64,000 bases of DNA from Mycobacterium sp. IDR2000157661 (GCF_022317005.1 NZ_CP081006.1:2976001-3040000); one strand, 5' to 3'. Shown: positions 48,558-57,065, counted from the first letter of the stretch. Translations and numbers: made by a program. Notes: generated by a model from the sequence alone, not told the origin.

Positions 48558-49514
48558 ATGCGTCTCGGCGTGATGATCGGGGCCGAGCGCGGCGACATGG
48601 CGCGCAAGGTGAAGAAGCTGCTCGACGACATCGAGTGGGCCGAGTCGGCGAATCTGGACACCGCGTGGATGCCGCAGGTGCCCAACGACTTCGACTGCCT
48701 CACGATGGTGTCCCTGATGGGACCGCGGACCAGTCGCATCGAGCTGGGCACCGCCGTCGTACCGCTGCAGGCGCAGCATCCGATCGCACTGGCGCGTCAG
48801 GCGCTGTCGATACACGCCGGCGTCGGCAACCGGCTCGCGCTCGGCGTCGGGCCGTCTCACCACTGGATTGTGCGCGACATGCTCGGAATCCCGTACGAGA
48901 GGCCGGCGGCCTACACCCGCGACTATCTCGAGGTGCTCAACAAGGCGTTGGCCGGCCCGGGTGGCGTCGACGTGGAGAACGACACCTTCACCGTCCACAA
49001 CCCGACCGTGCTCGGTGCGGACACGCCGATGCCGGTCCTGGTGGCCGCGCTCGGGCCCGTGATGCTGCAGATCGCAGGCGAACTGGCCGACGGCACGGTG
49101 CTGTGGATGGCCGACGAGAAGGCGATCGGTGAGCACATCGCGCCGAAGATCACCAAGGCCGCGGCCGGGGCCGGCCGGCCTGCGCCGCGAATCGTCGCCG
49201 GTATTCCGGTGTGCCTGTGTGCGAACTCCGAGATCGATAAGGCCAAGGAGCGGGCGAATCGCATTCTGGCTGAAGCGGAGACGTCGCCCAACTACCAGCG
49301 GCTGCTGGACCGCGGTGACGCCCGCGACGTCGGTGACCTCACCGCGGCCGGTGACGAGCAGGCGATCCTGGCGCGGTTCCGCCGGTTCGCCGACGCCGGT
49401 GTCACCGACCTCTCGGTCCGGCTGTTGCCGATCGGCGAGAACCGCGACGAGTTGATCGCGTCCAAGAACCGGACCCGTGAGGTGATCGCGGAGTTGGCCA
49501 AGGCGGTGCGATGA
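48558..49514 (+). CDS. LLM-class (F420-dependent) oxidoreductase
   Basis: 318 aa luciferase-like monooxygenase-fold protein. RLGVMIGAERGDMARKVKKL at the start, LGTAVVPLQAQHPIALARQA and LALGVGPSHHWIV are family blocks; mycobacterial members mostly use F420. It is 1 bp after the B12 subunit gene, so it very likely works in the same pathway. Reduction of an enone or oxidation of an alcohol are the usual reactions. Confidence 0.87.
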   Translation: MRLGVMIGAERGDMARKVKKLLDDIEWAESANLDTAWMPQVPNDFDCLTMVSLMGPRTSRIELGTAVVPLQAQHPIALARQALSIHAGVGNRLALGVGPSHHWIVRDMLGIPYERPAAYTRDYLEVLNKALAGPGGVDVENDTFTVHNPTVLGADTPMPVLVAALGPVMLQIAGELADGTVLWMADEKAIGEHIAPKITKAAAGAGRPAPRIVAGIPVCLCANSEIDKAKERANRILAEAETSPNYQRLLDRGDARDVGDLTAAGDEQAILARFRRFADAGVTDLSVRLLPIGENRDELIASKNRTREVIAELAKAVR

Positions 49515-49568
49515 GCGCTTGCGCGAAGAGCAGAAAACCACCGATGAGCGCTTGCGCGAAGAGCAGAA
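49509..49568. repeat. Two perfect 27-bp direct repeats at a gene junction
   Basis: Copies at 49509-49535 and 49542-49568 both contain ATGAGCGCTTGCGCGAAGAG and end in CAGAA, with a 33-bp period. The first copy contains the stop of the LLM gene, and both offer spurious starts for the next gene. Related sequences occur at 11689-11710 and 33286-33308, also at gene junctions. Confidence 0.85.
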
Positions 49569-49578
49569 GAACGCAGCG

Positions 49579-50667
49579 GTGACGCAGGGGCCGCTGGACC
49601 CGATCAGCGGCCCGCCGCTGGCCGACGTCCGCATCATCGAGGTGGGCGTCATGCTGGCCGGTCCGTACGCGACGATGCTGCTCGCCGACCTCGGCGCCGA
49701 GGTCATCAAGGTGGAACCGCCGGGCGGGGAGATCTCTCGCCAGGTCAGCGACAGCTACTTCGCGAGCCTGAACCGCAACAAGAAGAGCGTCGTCCTGGAT
49801 CTGCGCTCGGAGGCGGGACGGCAGCAGCTCGGCGAGTTGGTCGCGGATTCGCATGCGCTGCTGGTGAACATGAAGCCGTCGGCCATCAAACGGCTGGGCC
49901 TGACCTACGAGTCACTGCGCCGGTACAACGAGCGGATCGTCTGCGTGGCGCTCACCGGTTTCGGGCTCGACGGCAGTGATGACCCGGCATTCGACTACGT
50001 GGTCCAGGCCGCCACCGGCGTCGCCGCCATGACCGGACACCCGGACGAACCGCCCACCCTGCCCGGATACTCCTCGGCGGACAACTCGACGGGACTGGCC
50101 GCGGCGCTGGGACTATTGGCCCAGATCGTCTCCGGGCGCGGCGGGCAGGTGGACGTGTCGTTGCGCGACGTGATGCTCTCGCAGTTGAACTACCGCGCGT
50201 CGGCGTACCTCAACGACGGCGCCGCACCGCTGCGCTACCCGTACGGGGCGCACTCCTATTACGTTCCCGCGCAACTGTTCGCGACGGCGGAGGGCTATCT
50301 GGCCCTGTTCATCACGCATGACGCGTTCTGGCGGGCGTTCGCCGCCGAGGCCGGGATCGACGGATTCCCGACCATGGCCGAGCGCGCGGCCAACCGCGTT
50401 GAGGTGCTTGCGGTGGTGGCCGACGCGCTGGCGAGCGACACAGCTGCGAGCTGGGAGGCTCGACTGCGGCCGCTGGGCATCCCCGTCGCTGCGGTGCGCA
50501 CCTTGCCCGAGGCGTTGGAGGCCACGCCCGAGGTGATCGTCACCGCCGGTGACTTCCGGTTGGTCGGCAGCCCGATCCACATCGCCGGATACGAACCGGA
50601 GTACCGGCCGGCGCCGCGCGTCGACGAGCACGGCGACCTCGCGGTCGAGTCCGGTCAGTCGTCGTAG
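49579..50667 (+). CDS. CaiB/BaiF family (type III) CoA-transferase
   Basis: 362 aa. VRIIEVGVMLAGPYATMLLADLGAEVIK is compressed family signature, here read as VGVMLAGPYATMLLADLGAE. The catalytic Asp lies in the GFGLDGSDDPAFDYVVQA segment. Such enzymes move CoA between acids or act as 2-methylacyl-CoA racemase-like enzymes. I start at GTG 49579 because the residues before it come only from the 27-bp repeats. The 3' end overlaps the convergent ferredoxin gene by 13 bp. Confidence 0.88.
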   Translation: MTQGPLDPISGPPLADVRIIEVGVMLAGPYATMLLADLGAEVIKVEPPGGEISRQVSDSYFASLNRNKKSVVLDLRSEAGRQQLGELVADSHALLVNMKPSAIKRLGLTYESLRRYNERIVCVALTGFGLDGSDDPAFDYVVQAATGVAAMTGHPDEPPTLPGYSSADNSTGLAAALGLLAQIVSGRGGQVDVSLRDVMLSQLNYRASAYLNDGAAPLRYPYGAHSYYVPAQLFATAEGYLALFITHDAFWRAFAAEAGIDGFPTMAERAANRVEVLAVVADALASDTAASWEARLRPLGIPVAAVRTLPEALEATPEVIVTAGDFRLVGSPIHIAGYEPEYRPAPRVDEHGDLAVESGQSS

Positions 50668-50966
50668 GTGACGCTGATCGAATCGGTCTCGGGCACCGCC
50701 TGGCAGGTGAGGATGTACCCCTCGTCGACCTCGTCGTCGTCGAGCGCATCGTTGAGGCGCATGGTCGCCCGTCCCTCGAGCAGCTTGCCCATGCAGGTAC
50801 CGCAGTTGCCGGCTTCGCAGGAGAAGGGCGGCGAGAGGCCGGCGCGTCGCGCGCTCTCGAGCAGGGTTTCGTCGGGCTTGAGCGCTACCGACACCTTCTT
50901 GCGATCGAGCACGATCGTGACCTGTCCGGCTTCGGCGGGCGGGCCAGGCACCGGATCTGCCGTCAT
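50655..50966 (-). CDS. Plant-type [2Fe-2S] ferredoxin
   Basis: 103 aa. Cluster ligands follow C-x4-C-x2-C ... C in SCEAGNCGTCMGK and YILTCQAV. The start is ATG 50966 with GGAGAGG upstream on the minus strand. It could donate electrons to a P450 or receive them from an acyl-CoA dehydrogenase-type step. It shares its promoter region, which holds the GAGAATATCATTCTC palindrome, with the divergent acyl-CoA ligase operon. Confidence 0.9.
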   Translation of the reverse strand: MTADPVPGPPAEAGQVTIVLDRKKVSVALKPDETLLESARRAGLSPPFSCEAGNCGTCMGKLLEGRATMRLNDALDDDEVDEGYILTCQAVPETDSISVTYDD

Positions 50967-50999
50967 CTGCACCTCTCCTGAGATCGGATTCTGTTCCGG

Positions 51000-51016
51000 C
51001 GAGAATATCATTCTCG
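51000..51016. promoter_or_regulatory. Operator-like palindrome CGAGAAT-ATC-ATTCTCG (copy 1)
   Basis: A perfect 7-bp-arm palindrome with a 3-bp spacer, located between the ferredoxin gene and the ligase-dehydrogenase operon. A second, degenerate ATTCTC half-site follows at 51031-51036. The same palindrome form stands at 56859 and 63493. Confidence 0.72.
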
Positions 51017-51072
51017 ATAAGCGATACGCTATTCTCATCGAGTCAGGAGTCGGCTGCCAGTGAGGACATGCG

Positions 51073-52470
51073 GTGAGTGAGGCGGTGGCGCTCGCGTTCG
51101 AGGAGCGTGAGTACGCACTGTCCGAGCTCAATGCTCTGACCAGCGGTATGGCCACCGCCCTCGAGCATCGTGGGGTGCGGCCGGGAGACCGGGTGGCGCT
51201 GATGTCGTCGAATCGCCCGGAGTTCGTCATCGCCCTGCGGGCCGTGTGGGGGCTCGGTGCGTCGGCTGTCCTGCTGAGCCCGGCATGGAAGCGTGCCGAG
51301 GCCGAGCACGCCCTGGCGCTGACGAACCCCACCCACGCGGCAGGCGATCACCCCGTCCTGGCCGAACTGATGCCCATGCTTTCGCTCGACGAACCGATCG
51401 CACCGGGCAGGCGGGAATTCGAAGCGCCCCGAGACGACGCCGACGCGTTGTTCGTGTTCAGTTCGGGCACCACCGGAATGCCGAAGGCGGTGCGCCACAC
51501 CCATGGGTCGTTCGCCGTCGCGGTGCGGCAGTGGCGCGACGCGCTGCAGCTGACGCCGGCCGATCGCATGCAGATCCTGACGCCGCCGTCGCACATCCTC
51601 GGCCTGCTCAACATCGTCATGGCGCTCGACACCGGCACGTGGATCCGGCTGCACCGTCGCTTCGACATCGATTCGATGCTGCGCCACATCGAGTCCGATC
51701 GGATCACCGTCGAGATGGCCGTCGCCCCCATCGCCTTAGCGATGGCCGCCCACCCCGGCCTGGAGTCCTACGACCTCTCGTCGCTGCGCTACATCATGTG
51801 GTGCGCGACGCCGGTCACGCAGAGCGTCGCCGAGACCGTCACAAACCGAACGGGCGTCATGTGGGTGACCGCCTATGGGGCCAGCGAGCTGCCGGTGATC
51901 GCGTGCAACGACATCGACGGTCGACATCTGGATACCGTGGGCCGGCCGGTTCCCGGGGTGAGCGTGCGGGTGGTCTCGCTCGACGACGGATCGCCGCTGG
52001 GGCCCGGGCAGAGCGGCGAGATTCAGGTGCGCTCGGATTCGGTGATGGCGGGCTACCTTCCGCAGAACGCGACCGCAGGCGCATTCGCCGACGGGTGGTA
52101 TCGCACCGGAGACGTCGGTGAGTTTGACGCCGACGGATGGCTGCGGATCACCGACCGGTCCAAGGAGATGATCAAGGTGCGCGGTTTCCAGGTCGCGCCC
52201 GCCGAGATCGAGGCGGTGCTGCACGGACATCCCGCGGTCGACGACTGCGCGGTGTTCGGAGTCCCCGATCCGGCCGACGGTGAGGCGATAGTCGCCGCGG
52301 TGACGACGAATACCGGCGTGGACACCGCGGAACTGGCGTCGCTGGTGGCAGTGCGGTTGGCCTTCTACAAGCGGCCAAGCCGGGTGGTCGTCGTGCCCGA
52401 GATACCGCGGCTGCCATCGGGGAAGGTGTTGCGTCGAGTGTTGAAGGAGCGTCTGTGGACGTCCGTCTGA
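51073..52470 (+). CDS. Acyl-CoA ligase (class I adenylate-forming enzyme)
   Basis: 465 aa, somewhat short for the family at the N-terminus. P-loop VFSSGTTGMPKAVRHTH, the TAYGASELPV motif, ATP-binding YRTGDVGEFDADGW, hinge DRSKEMIKVRGFQV and the C-terminal catalytic Lys in LPSGKVLRRVL are all intact. The start is GTG 51073. It opens an operon with two acyl-CoA dehydrogenase subunits and an enoyl-CoA hydratase, so its product is probably oxidised next. Confidence 0.88.
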   Translation: MSEAVALAFEEREYALSELNALTSGMATALEHRGVRPGDRVALMSSNRPEFVIALRAVWGLGASAVLLSPAWKRAEAEHALALTNPTHAAGDHPVLAELMPMLSLDEPIAPGRREFEAPRDDADALFVFSSGTTGMPKAVRHTHGSFAVAVRQWRDALQLTPADRMQILTPPSHILGLLNIVMALDTGTWIRLHRRFDIDSMLRHIESDRITVEMAVAPIALAMAAHPGLESYDLSSLRYIMWCATPVTQSVAETVTNRTGVMWVTAYGASELPVIACNDIDGRHLDTVGRPVPGVSVRVVSLDDGSPLGPGQSGEIQVRSDSVMAGYLPQNATAGAFADGWYRTGDVGEFDADGWLRITDRSKEMIKVRGFQVAPAEIEAVLHGHPAVDDCAVFGVPDPADGEAIVAAVTTNTGVDTAELASLVAVRLAFYKRPSRVVVVPEIPRLPSGKVLRRVLKERLWTSV

Positions 52471-53267
52471 CAAGTGAACAACAGCAGCTACGGGAGGCCG
52501 CGGCCAGTCTGGCCGACGACCTCGGTCCGGGCTCGGTCGCCGACCTCGAGGACGCCAGCCGGATCGCCCGCCTCGAGAAGGCCGTCGATGCGACCGGTTT
52601 TCGCACCCTGCGCTCCGATGACGCGTCGGGCGTGGAGGTCGCCCTCGTCGCCGAGGAATTCGCCTGCGGTTTGGTCGATGTGCCGTTCATCGGGCCGGTG
52701 CTGGCGGACGACTTGCGGCGGCGCTGCGCCCGCGACGTCGAGGCCGGTGGTTCGTTCGAGTCCGTCGACCTGACCAACGGCCTTGCCGGCGTGGTCGAGT
52801 CGCCCGCCGAGCTCTGCGGGTTGTCGGACGAGGATGCCGGCCGCTGGCGCGCGCTGGCCTTAACGGCGACCTGCGCCGACTTGCTGGGCTCGGCACGGGG
52901 AGCACACGCGCTGGCGGTCGAGTACGCCAAGGTGCGCGAACAGTACGGCGCGACGATCGGGTCGTATCAAGCCGTCGGCCATCTGCTTGCGGAAAGCCAA
53001 GCCCTGATCGAGGGCGCGGTGAGCGTCTCGCGACATGCCGCCTGGGCCGTCGATGAACTGCCGGTCGCCGAAGCGCTGGAGGCGGCACGGGTCGCCAAGA
53101 TCTACTGCGCGCGGGCCGCTTTGACGGTCTGCGAGACGTCGATTCAGGTGCACGGCGGTATCGGCAACACCTGGGAATGCCTGGCGCACGTCTATCTGCG
53201 CCGGGTGCTGGCCACCACCGAGATGTGGCCAGTCAAGCTGGAGGAGCTTTCCATTGGACTTTCGTGA
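52455..53267 (+). CDS. Acyl-CoA dehydrogenase, short partner subunit
   Basis: 270 aa, about 100 residues shorter than a normal acyl-CoA dehydrogenase. The N-terminal helical part and the C-terminal four-helix part (ARGAHALAVEYAKVREQYGA, IQVHGGIGNTWECLAHVYLRR) are visible; the middle beta domain is reduced. I see no catalytic Glu at the usual place. Paired with the next gene (14-bp overlap), it resembles the heteromeric FadE enzymes used by mycobacteria in steroid side-chain oxidation. Confidence 0.85.
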   Translation: MDVRLTSEQQQLREAAASLADDLGPGSVADLEDASRIARLEKAVDATGFRTLRSDDASGVEVALVAEEFACGLVDVPFIGPVLADDLRRRCARDVEAGGSFESVDLTNGLAGVVESPAELCGLSDEDAGRWRALALTATCADLLGSARGAHALAVEYAKVREQYGATIGSYQAVGHLLAESQALIEGAVSVSRHAAWAVDELPVAEALEAARVAKIYCARAALTVCETSIQVHGGIGNTWECLAHVYLRRVLATTEMWPVKLEELSIGLS

Positions 53268-54345
53268 TTCGCCGGAGGAGGCCGCGTTCCGCGATCGGCT
53301 GCGTTCGTGGCTGGTCGAACAGAAGGGCAAGTTCCCTACGTCGGGTGATGAGTACTGGGCTGCCCAGGGAGCCTGGCATCAGGCGCTCTACGGGGCGGGC
53401 TTCTTCGGGACGTCGTGGCCGAAACAGTACGGCGGACAAGATCTTCCGCCGGTGTACGACGTCATCGTCGACGAGGAGATTGCCAAGGCCGGTGCGCCCG
53501 CCAGGCCCAGCCTGGGCTACCTGGTCGTCGGGTTGTCACATCACGGCAGCGAGGAACTGCGGCAGCGCTTCCTGCCCGGCATGATCGACGGCACCGAGCG
53601 CTGGTGCCAGGGCTTCTCGGAACCGGGCGCGGGCTCGGACCTCGCGTCGCTGACGACGACCGCGGTGCGGGAGGCTGATGAATACGTCATCCATGGTCAC
53701 AAGATCTGGACCAGCTACAGCGACGTCGCCGACTGGTGTCTGCTGCTGGCGCGCACCGACAAGCAGGTCGCCAAACACAAGGGCATCTCGGCGTTCATCG
53801 TGCCGATGCATCAGGACGGCATCGAACAGCGCCCTCTGACGATGATCAGCGGCGTGACCAAGGAGTTCGGTCAGGTGCTGTTCGACGGGGCCCGGGTGCC
53901 CGCCGCGAACATGGTCGGCGCGCCCGGTGAGGGCTGGAAGCTGGCGATGACGGTCGTCAGCCATGAGCGCGAACCGTCGACGCTCGGGTTCTCCGCCCGG
54001 TACGGAAAACTGGTGCGCCAGTTAGCCTCCCGCGTCGACGGCCCGGCGCCCGAGGAGCTGGCGTGGGCGTGGGTACAGACCGAGATGCTGCGCCTGCATG
54101 TGCGCAGGCGGCTCTCAGAGCAGCTCGACGGGTTGACACACGGGCCGCAGGGCTCGCTGGACAAGCTGCTGATGACCTGGGTGGAGCAGTCCGTCGGCCA
54201 TGCCGCGCTGGCCACGGTGGGAACACGCGATCCGGAGTTGTTCGGCGCCTACATGTACAGCCGTGCACAGAGTGTCATGGGCGGCACCTCGCAGATTCAG
54301 AAGAACATCATCGCGCAGCGAATTCTCGGACTAGGCGACCGATGA
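53254..54345 (+). CDS. Acyl-CoA dehydrogenase, main subunit
   Basis: 363 aa. The start is TTG 53254 with GAGGAG 7 bp upstream, giving MDFRDSPEEAAFRDRLRSWL. FAD and substrate blocks include WCQGFSEPGAGSDLASL and HKIWTSYSDVADWCLLLART; the C-terminus has SVMGGTSQIQKNIIAQRILGL. It forms an alpha2beta2-type enzyme with the preceding short subunit, by analogy with ChsE1/E2. The reaction introduces a C=C bond into an acyl-CoA. Confidence 0.9.
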   Translation: MDFRDSPEEAAFRDRLRSWLVEQKGKFPTSGDEYWAAQGAWHQALYGAGFFGTSWPKQYGGQDLPPVYDVIVDEEIAKAGAPARPSLGYLVVGLSHHGSEELRQRFLPGMIDGTERWCQGFSEPGAGSDLASLTTTAVREADEYVIHGHKIWTSYSDVADWCLLLARTDKQVAKHKGISAFIVPMHQDGIEQRPLTMISGVTKEFGQVLFDGARVPAANMVGAPGEGWKLAMTVVSHEREPSTLGFSARYGKLVRQLASRVDGPAPEELAWAWVQTEMLRLHVRRRLSEQLDGLTHGPQGSLDKLLMTWVEQSVGHAALATVGTRDPELFGAYMYSRAQSVMGGTSQIQKNIIAQRILGLGDR

Positions 54346-54377
54346 CCGCCCGTGCGACGAGTAGAAGGAACTGAAAA

Positions 54378-55145
54378 ATGTACGGAATGCCAGACGAAAT
54401 CGACGTTCAGGCCGACGGTGCGCTGCGCATCATCACGCTGAACCGGCCTGATGACCTCAATGCGGTGAACGACAACCTCCATGTCGGGCTCGCCAAGATC
54501 TGGGAGGAGCTCAACGAGGACACCGCCGCTCGTGCCGCGGTGATCACGGGCGCGGGGCGGGCGTTCTCGGCAGGCGGCGACTTCAACTATCTCGACGAGC
54601 TGCGCAATGACGAAGCCCTGCGGCAGAAGACCATCAAGCACGGTCGCGACCTCGTGATCGGCATGGTGCGCTGCCGGCTTCCGGTGGTTGCCGCGGTGAA
54701 CGGCCCGGCGGTCGGACTCGGCTGCAGCTTGGCGGCCTTGTCCGACGTCGTCTACATGGCTGAGAACGCATTCTTCGCCGACCCGCACGTATCCATCGGA
54801 CTCGTCGCCGCCGACGGCGGCCCGCTGGTGTGGGGATCGCAGATCAGCCTGCTGCAGGCCAAGGAGTTCGCCCTCACCGGTGTGCGGATCAAGGCTCAGC
54901 GCGCCGTCGAACTCGGACTGGCTAACCACGTGGTCGAGGATCCCCTCAGTGAGGCGGTCGCATGCGCGAAGAAGCTCATCGAGCTTCCGCAGCAGGCCGT
55001 CGAGGCCACCAAGCGGCTGATGAACATTCAGTTGGAGAAGTCGGTGATGGCGTCGCTCGACTACGCCAACCTCGCCGAATACGTCTCGTTCGGCACCCCG
55101 GATTTCAACAAGATCGTCGACGGCCTGGTCGCCAAGAACCGGTAA
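54378..55145 (+). CDS. Enoyl-CoA hydratase/isomerase-family protein
   Basis: 255 aa crotonase fold. The CoA-binding oxyanion region reads AGRAFSAGGDFNYLDEL and AAVNGPAVGLGCSLAALSDV. At the position of the first catalytic Glu of rat enoyl-CoA hydratase (QPE) this protein has DPHVSIG, that is His. The second Glu position seems kept (LLQAKEFALTG). It may therefore be an isomerase or another crotonase reaction and not a plain hydratase. It ends the ligase operon. Confidence 0.88.
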   Translation: MYGMPDEIDVQADGALRIITLNRPDDLNAVNDNLHVGLAKIWEELNEDTAARAAVITGAGRAFSAGGDFNYLDELRNDEALRQKTIKHGRDLVIGMVRCRLPVVAAVNGPAVGLGCSLAALSDVVYMAENAFFADPHVSIGLVAADGGPLVWGSQISLLQAKEFALTGVRIKAQRAVELGLANHVVEDPLSEAVACAKKLIELPQQAVEATKRLMNIQLEKSVMASLDYANLAEYVSFGTPDFNKIVDGLVAKNR

Positions 55146-55174
55146 ACCTCTTGCCGCGAGCACCTCACCTCTTG

Positions 55175-55304
55175 CCGCGAGCGTGCGTGTCTGCTGCGCG
55201 ACACGCCGCTCGCGGCGGGCATTCTGTGCACGCTCATCAGCCGCGAACGTGCACAAACTGTGGGAGAGTGCCGGTGTGTCGTGAACAGACACGCACGCTC
55301 GCGG
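55175..55304. terminator. 19-bp perfect inverted repeat between convergent genes
   Basis: Arms CCGCGAGCGTGCGTGTCTG (55175-55193) and its exact reverse complement (55286-55304) enclose 92 bp. The site fills the 163-bp gap between the convergent enoyl-CoA hydratase and SDR genes. A shorter direct repeat CTCTTGCCGCGAGC precedes it (55149 and 55170). It may be a bidirectional terminator or a dispersed palindromic element; there is no T-run. Confidence 0.55.
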
Positions 55305-55308
55305 GAAA

Positions 55309-56049
55309 TTAGAAGGTCAGCGACTCGCTGCGCTGGACGGTGCCGGTGACGCCTGCGGCCGTCTGGTGAGCCAGGCGCACGGCGGCGTTGGCCATCGCCT
55401 CGGGCGGCTCGACCATTTCGGGCGGGATCTCCAGGCCACCACCGCCGGCGTGCCAGCCCTCGGTCAGCACCACCCGCGACGGGCTCAAGCAGTTCACCGC
55501 GATGTTGTCGCCCTTGAGATCCGAGGCCAGGCCCAGATACAACCGCTCGACGGCGGCCTTGGACACCCAGTAGGCGTTGGCGCCGCGATCGGTCATCTCA
55601 ACGCCGGTCGTGGTGATCGCGATCAGTGAACCGCCACCGCGCTCACGCAACTGCGGGATGACGGCTTTCGTCACCAGAAAAACGCCGGTGAGGTTGACGT
55701 CCAGGCACAGTTGCCAGCGCTTCAGCGGCGTCGACTCGATCGGGCCCAGCCACAACACGCCTGCGTTCGCGACGAGGATGTCGATACCGCCGAACTCGGC
55801 AACTGTTGTGGAGACCGCTGTTTCGACCGACTGCGCACTCGTGACGTCACACGGCACGGGCAGCGCACGCCCGCCGGAGGACACGATCGCTTCGGCGACC
55901 GAACCGATGGTTCCCGGGACCTTACCCTCCCGCTCCGAGCGGGCCGCGACGGCGACGGCGGCGCCCTGGGCCGCCAACGCCGCCGCGATCGTCGCGCCGA
56001 TGCCGCGGCTGGCACCGGCGACGAACGCGACCTTGCCCGCGAGAGTCAC
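55309..56049 (-). CDS. Short-chain dehydrogenase/reductase
   Basis: 246 aa. Cofactor motif AGASRGIGATIA, NANAG-type motif VANAGV, catalytic Ser region ITTTGVEM (Thr in place of Ser) and Tyr/Lys in YWVSKAAV. The loss of the catalytic Ser is uncommon but seen in some SDRs. It follows another SDR gene 7 bp away on the same strand, probably acting on the 3-hydroxyacyl-CoA or alcohol stage. Confidence 0.84.
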   Translation of the reverse strand: MTLAGKVAFVAGASRGIGATIAAALAAQGAAVAVAARSEREGKVPGTIGSVAEAIVSSGGRALPVPCDVTSAQSVETAVSTTVAEFGGIDILVANAGVLWLGPIESTPLKRWQLCLDVNLTGVFLVTKAVIPQLRERGGGSLIAITTTGVEMTDRGANAYWVSKAAVERLYLGLASDLKGDNIAVNCLSPSRVVLTEGWHAGGGGLEIPPEMVEPPEAMANAAVRLAHQTAAGVTGTVQRSESLTF

Positions 56050-56056
56050 TACCGGA

Positions 56057-56821
56057 TCATTTCGGCGGGAAGCGCAGCGCTCCGTCGAGGCGGATGATTT
56101 CTCCGTTCAGATAGTCGTTTTCGACGATGCTCTGCGCGAGTTGCGCATACTCCGTCGAGCGGCCCATCCGCTTCGGAAACGGCACCTGCGGACCCCAGTA
56201 CTGCTCGAGCTGGTCGGCCGCCTTGCCGTAGGCGGGGGTGTTGATGGTGCCGGGGGCGATGGTGACCACGCGGATGCCGAGTGGTGACAGGTCGCGAGCC
56301 GCAACCAGCGTCATGCCGAGCACACCGCCCTTGGCGGCGGAGTAGGGGAGCTGGCCGATCTGGCCCTCGTAGCCGGCGATCGACGCGGTATTGACGATGA
56401 CGCCACGGGCGCCTTCGTCGAGGGGCTCGGTCTTGGCGATCGCCGCCGCCGCCAACCGCATCACGTTGAACACCGCCGTCAGGTAGAACTCGATCGTCTT
56501 CTTGAACCCGTCGAGGTCCAGCGGGGAGCCGTCCTTGCCGATCAGCCGTCCGCCGCTGGCCGGTCCGCCGTGGGTGTCCACCGAGATCCGCAGCGGCGCG
56601 AGCGACGACGCCTCGGCGATCGCCGCGTTCACCGACTCCTCAGAGGTGGCGTCGGTGCGCACGTACCGCACCCCGAGCTCACTCTCCAGTTCCCTGCCCT
56701 TGTCGTCGGCGAGGTCGGCCACGACGATCTTCGCGCCCGCGGAGTGCAGGCGCCGGACGGTCGCCTCACCCAGACCACCGGCGCCTCCCACGACGATCGC
56801 CGAGCTACCTGCGATTTGCAT
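56057..56821 (-). CDS. 3-hydroxyacyl-CoA dehydrogenase type II-like SDR
   Basis: 254 aa. Cofactor motif [15 protein letters not shown] and adjacent [10 protein letters not shown] (NAD-type acidic residue), catalytic Ser in [15 protein letters not shown] and Tyr/Lys in [13 protein letters not shown]; the C-terminus [18 protein letters not shown] is typical of HSD17B10-like enzymes. I start at ATG 56821 with AAGGGGA upstream. It is first in a two-SDR operon controlled from the region with the palindrome at 56859. Confidence 0.87.
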   Translation of the reverse strand: MQIAGSSAIVVGGAGGLGEATVRRLHSAGAKIVVADLADDKGRELESELGVRYVRTDATSEESVNAAIAEASSLAPLRISVDTHGGPASGGRLIGKDGSPLDLDGFKKTIEFYLTAVFNVMRLAAAAIAKTEPLDEGARGVIVNTASIAGYEGQIGQLPYSAAKGGVLGMTLVAARDLSPLGIRVVTIAPGTINTPAYGKAADQLEQYWGPQVPFPKRMGRSTEYAQLAQSIVENDYLNGEIIRLDGALRFPPK

Positions 56822-56858
56822 GCGGTTCCCCTTCTTGCAACTGACACTCTCAGGCTGA

Positions 56859-56873
56859 GAGAATAGCATTCTC
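56859..56873. promoter_or_regulatory. Operator-like palindrome GAGAAT-AGC-ATTCTC (copy 2)
   Basis: A perfect 6-bp-arm palindrome with 3-bp spacer in the divergent region between the SDR pair and the thiolase-relic/meaB genes. It matches the sites at 51000 and 63493 in arms and spacing. Confidence 0.72.
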
Positions 56874-56898
56874 ATGAATCGTCGAGACGGAGGCACTA

Positions 56899-57027
56899 AT
56901 GGCCGAAGCCGGCCCCGAGCGCGTAGACGTCACGGGTAGGGGCTGCTCGCTGGGGCGCCCCGCCGCGGTGATGTGTGCGGCCGGGGGAATGGGATCGGCC
57001 ACCGTCATCGAGGTACCGGCTTCGTAG
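56899..57027 (+). pseudogene. Relic of a thiolase, 42 codons
   Basis: An open frame with its own GGAGG and ATG encodes PERVDVTGRGCSLGRP and directly AAVMCAAGGMGSATVIE. These are the two C-terminal thiolase blocks (VNxxGSGISLGHP and the MCIGGGQGxAxVIE type), normally about 35 residues apart. The roughly 350 N-terminal residues and the linking segment are gone, and the catalytic His reads Arg. This is best read as the deletion remnant of an acyl-CoA thiolase gene. Confidence 0.6.
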
Positions 57028-57065
57028 ACTGCGGAAGCAAGCGGACGCGAGGAGCAGGACGGATC

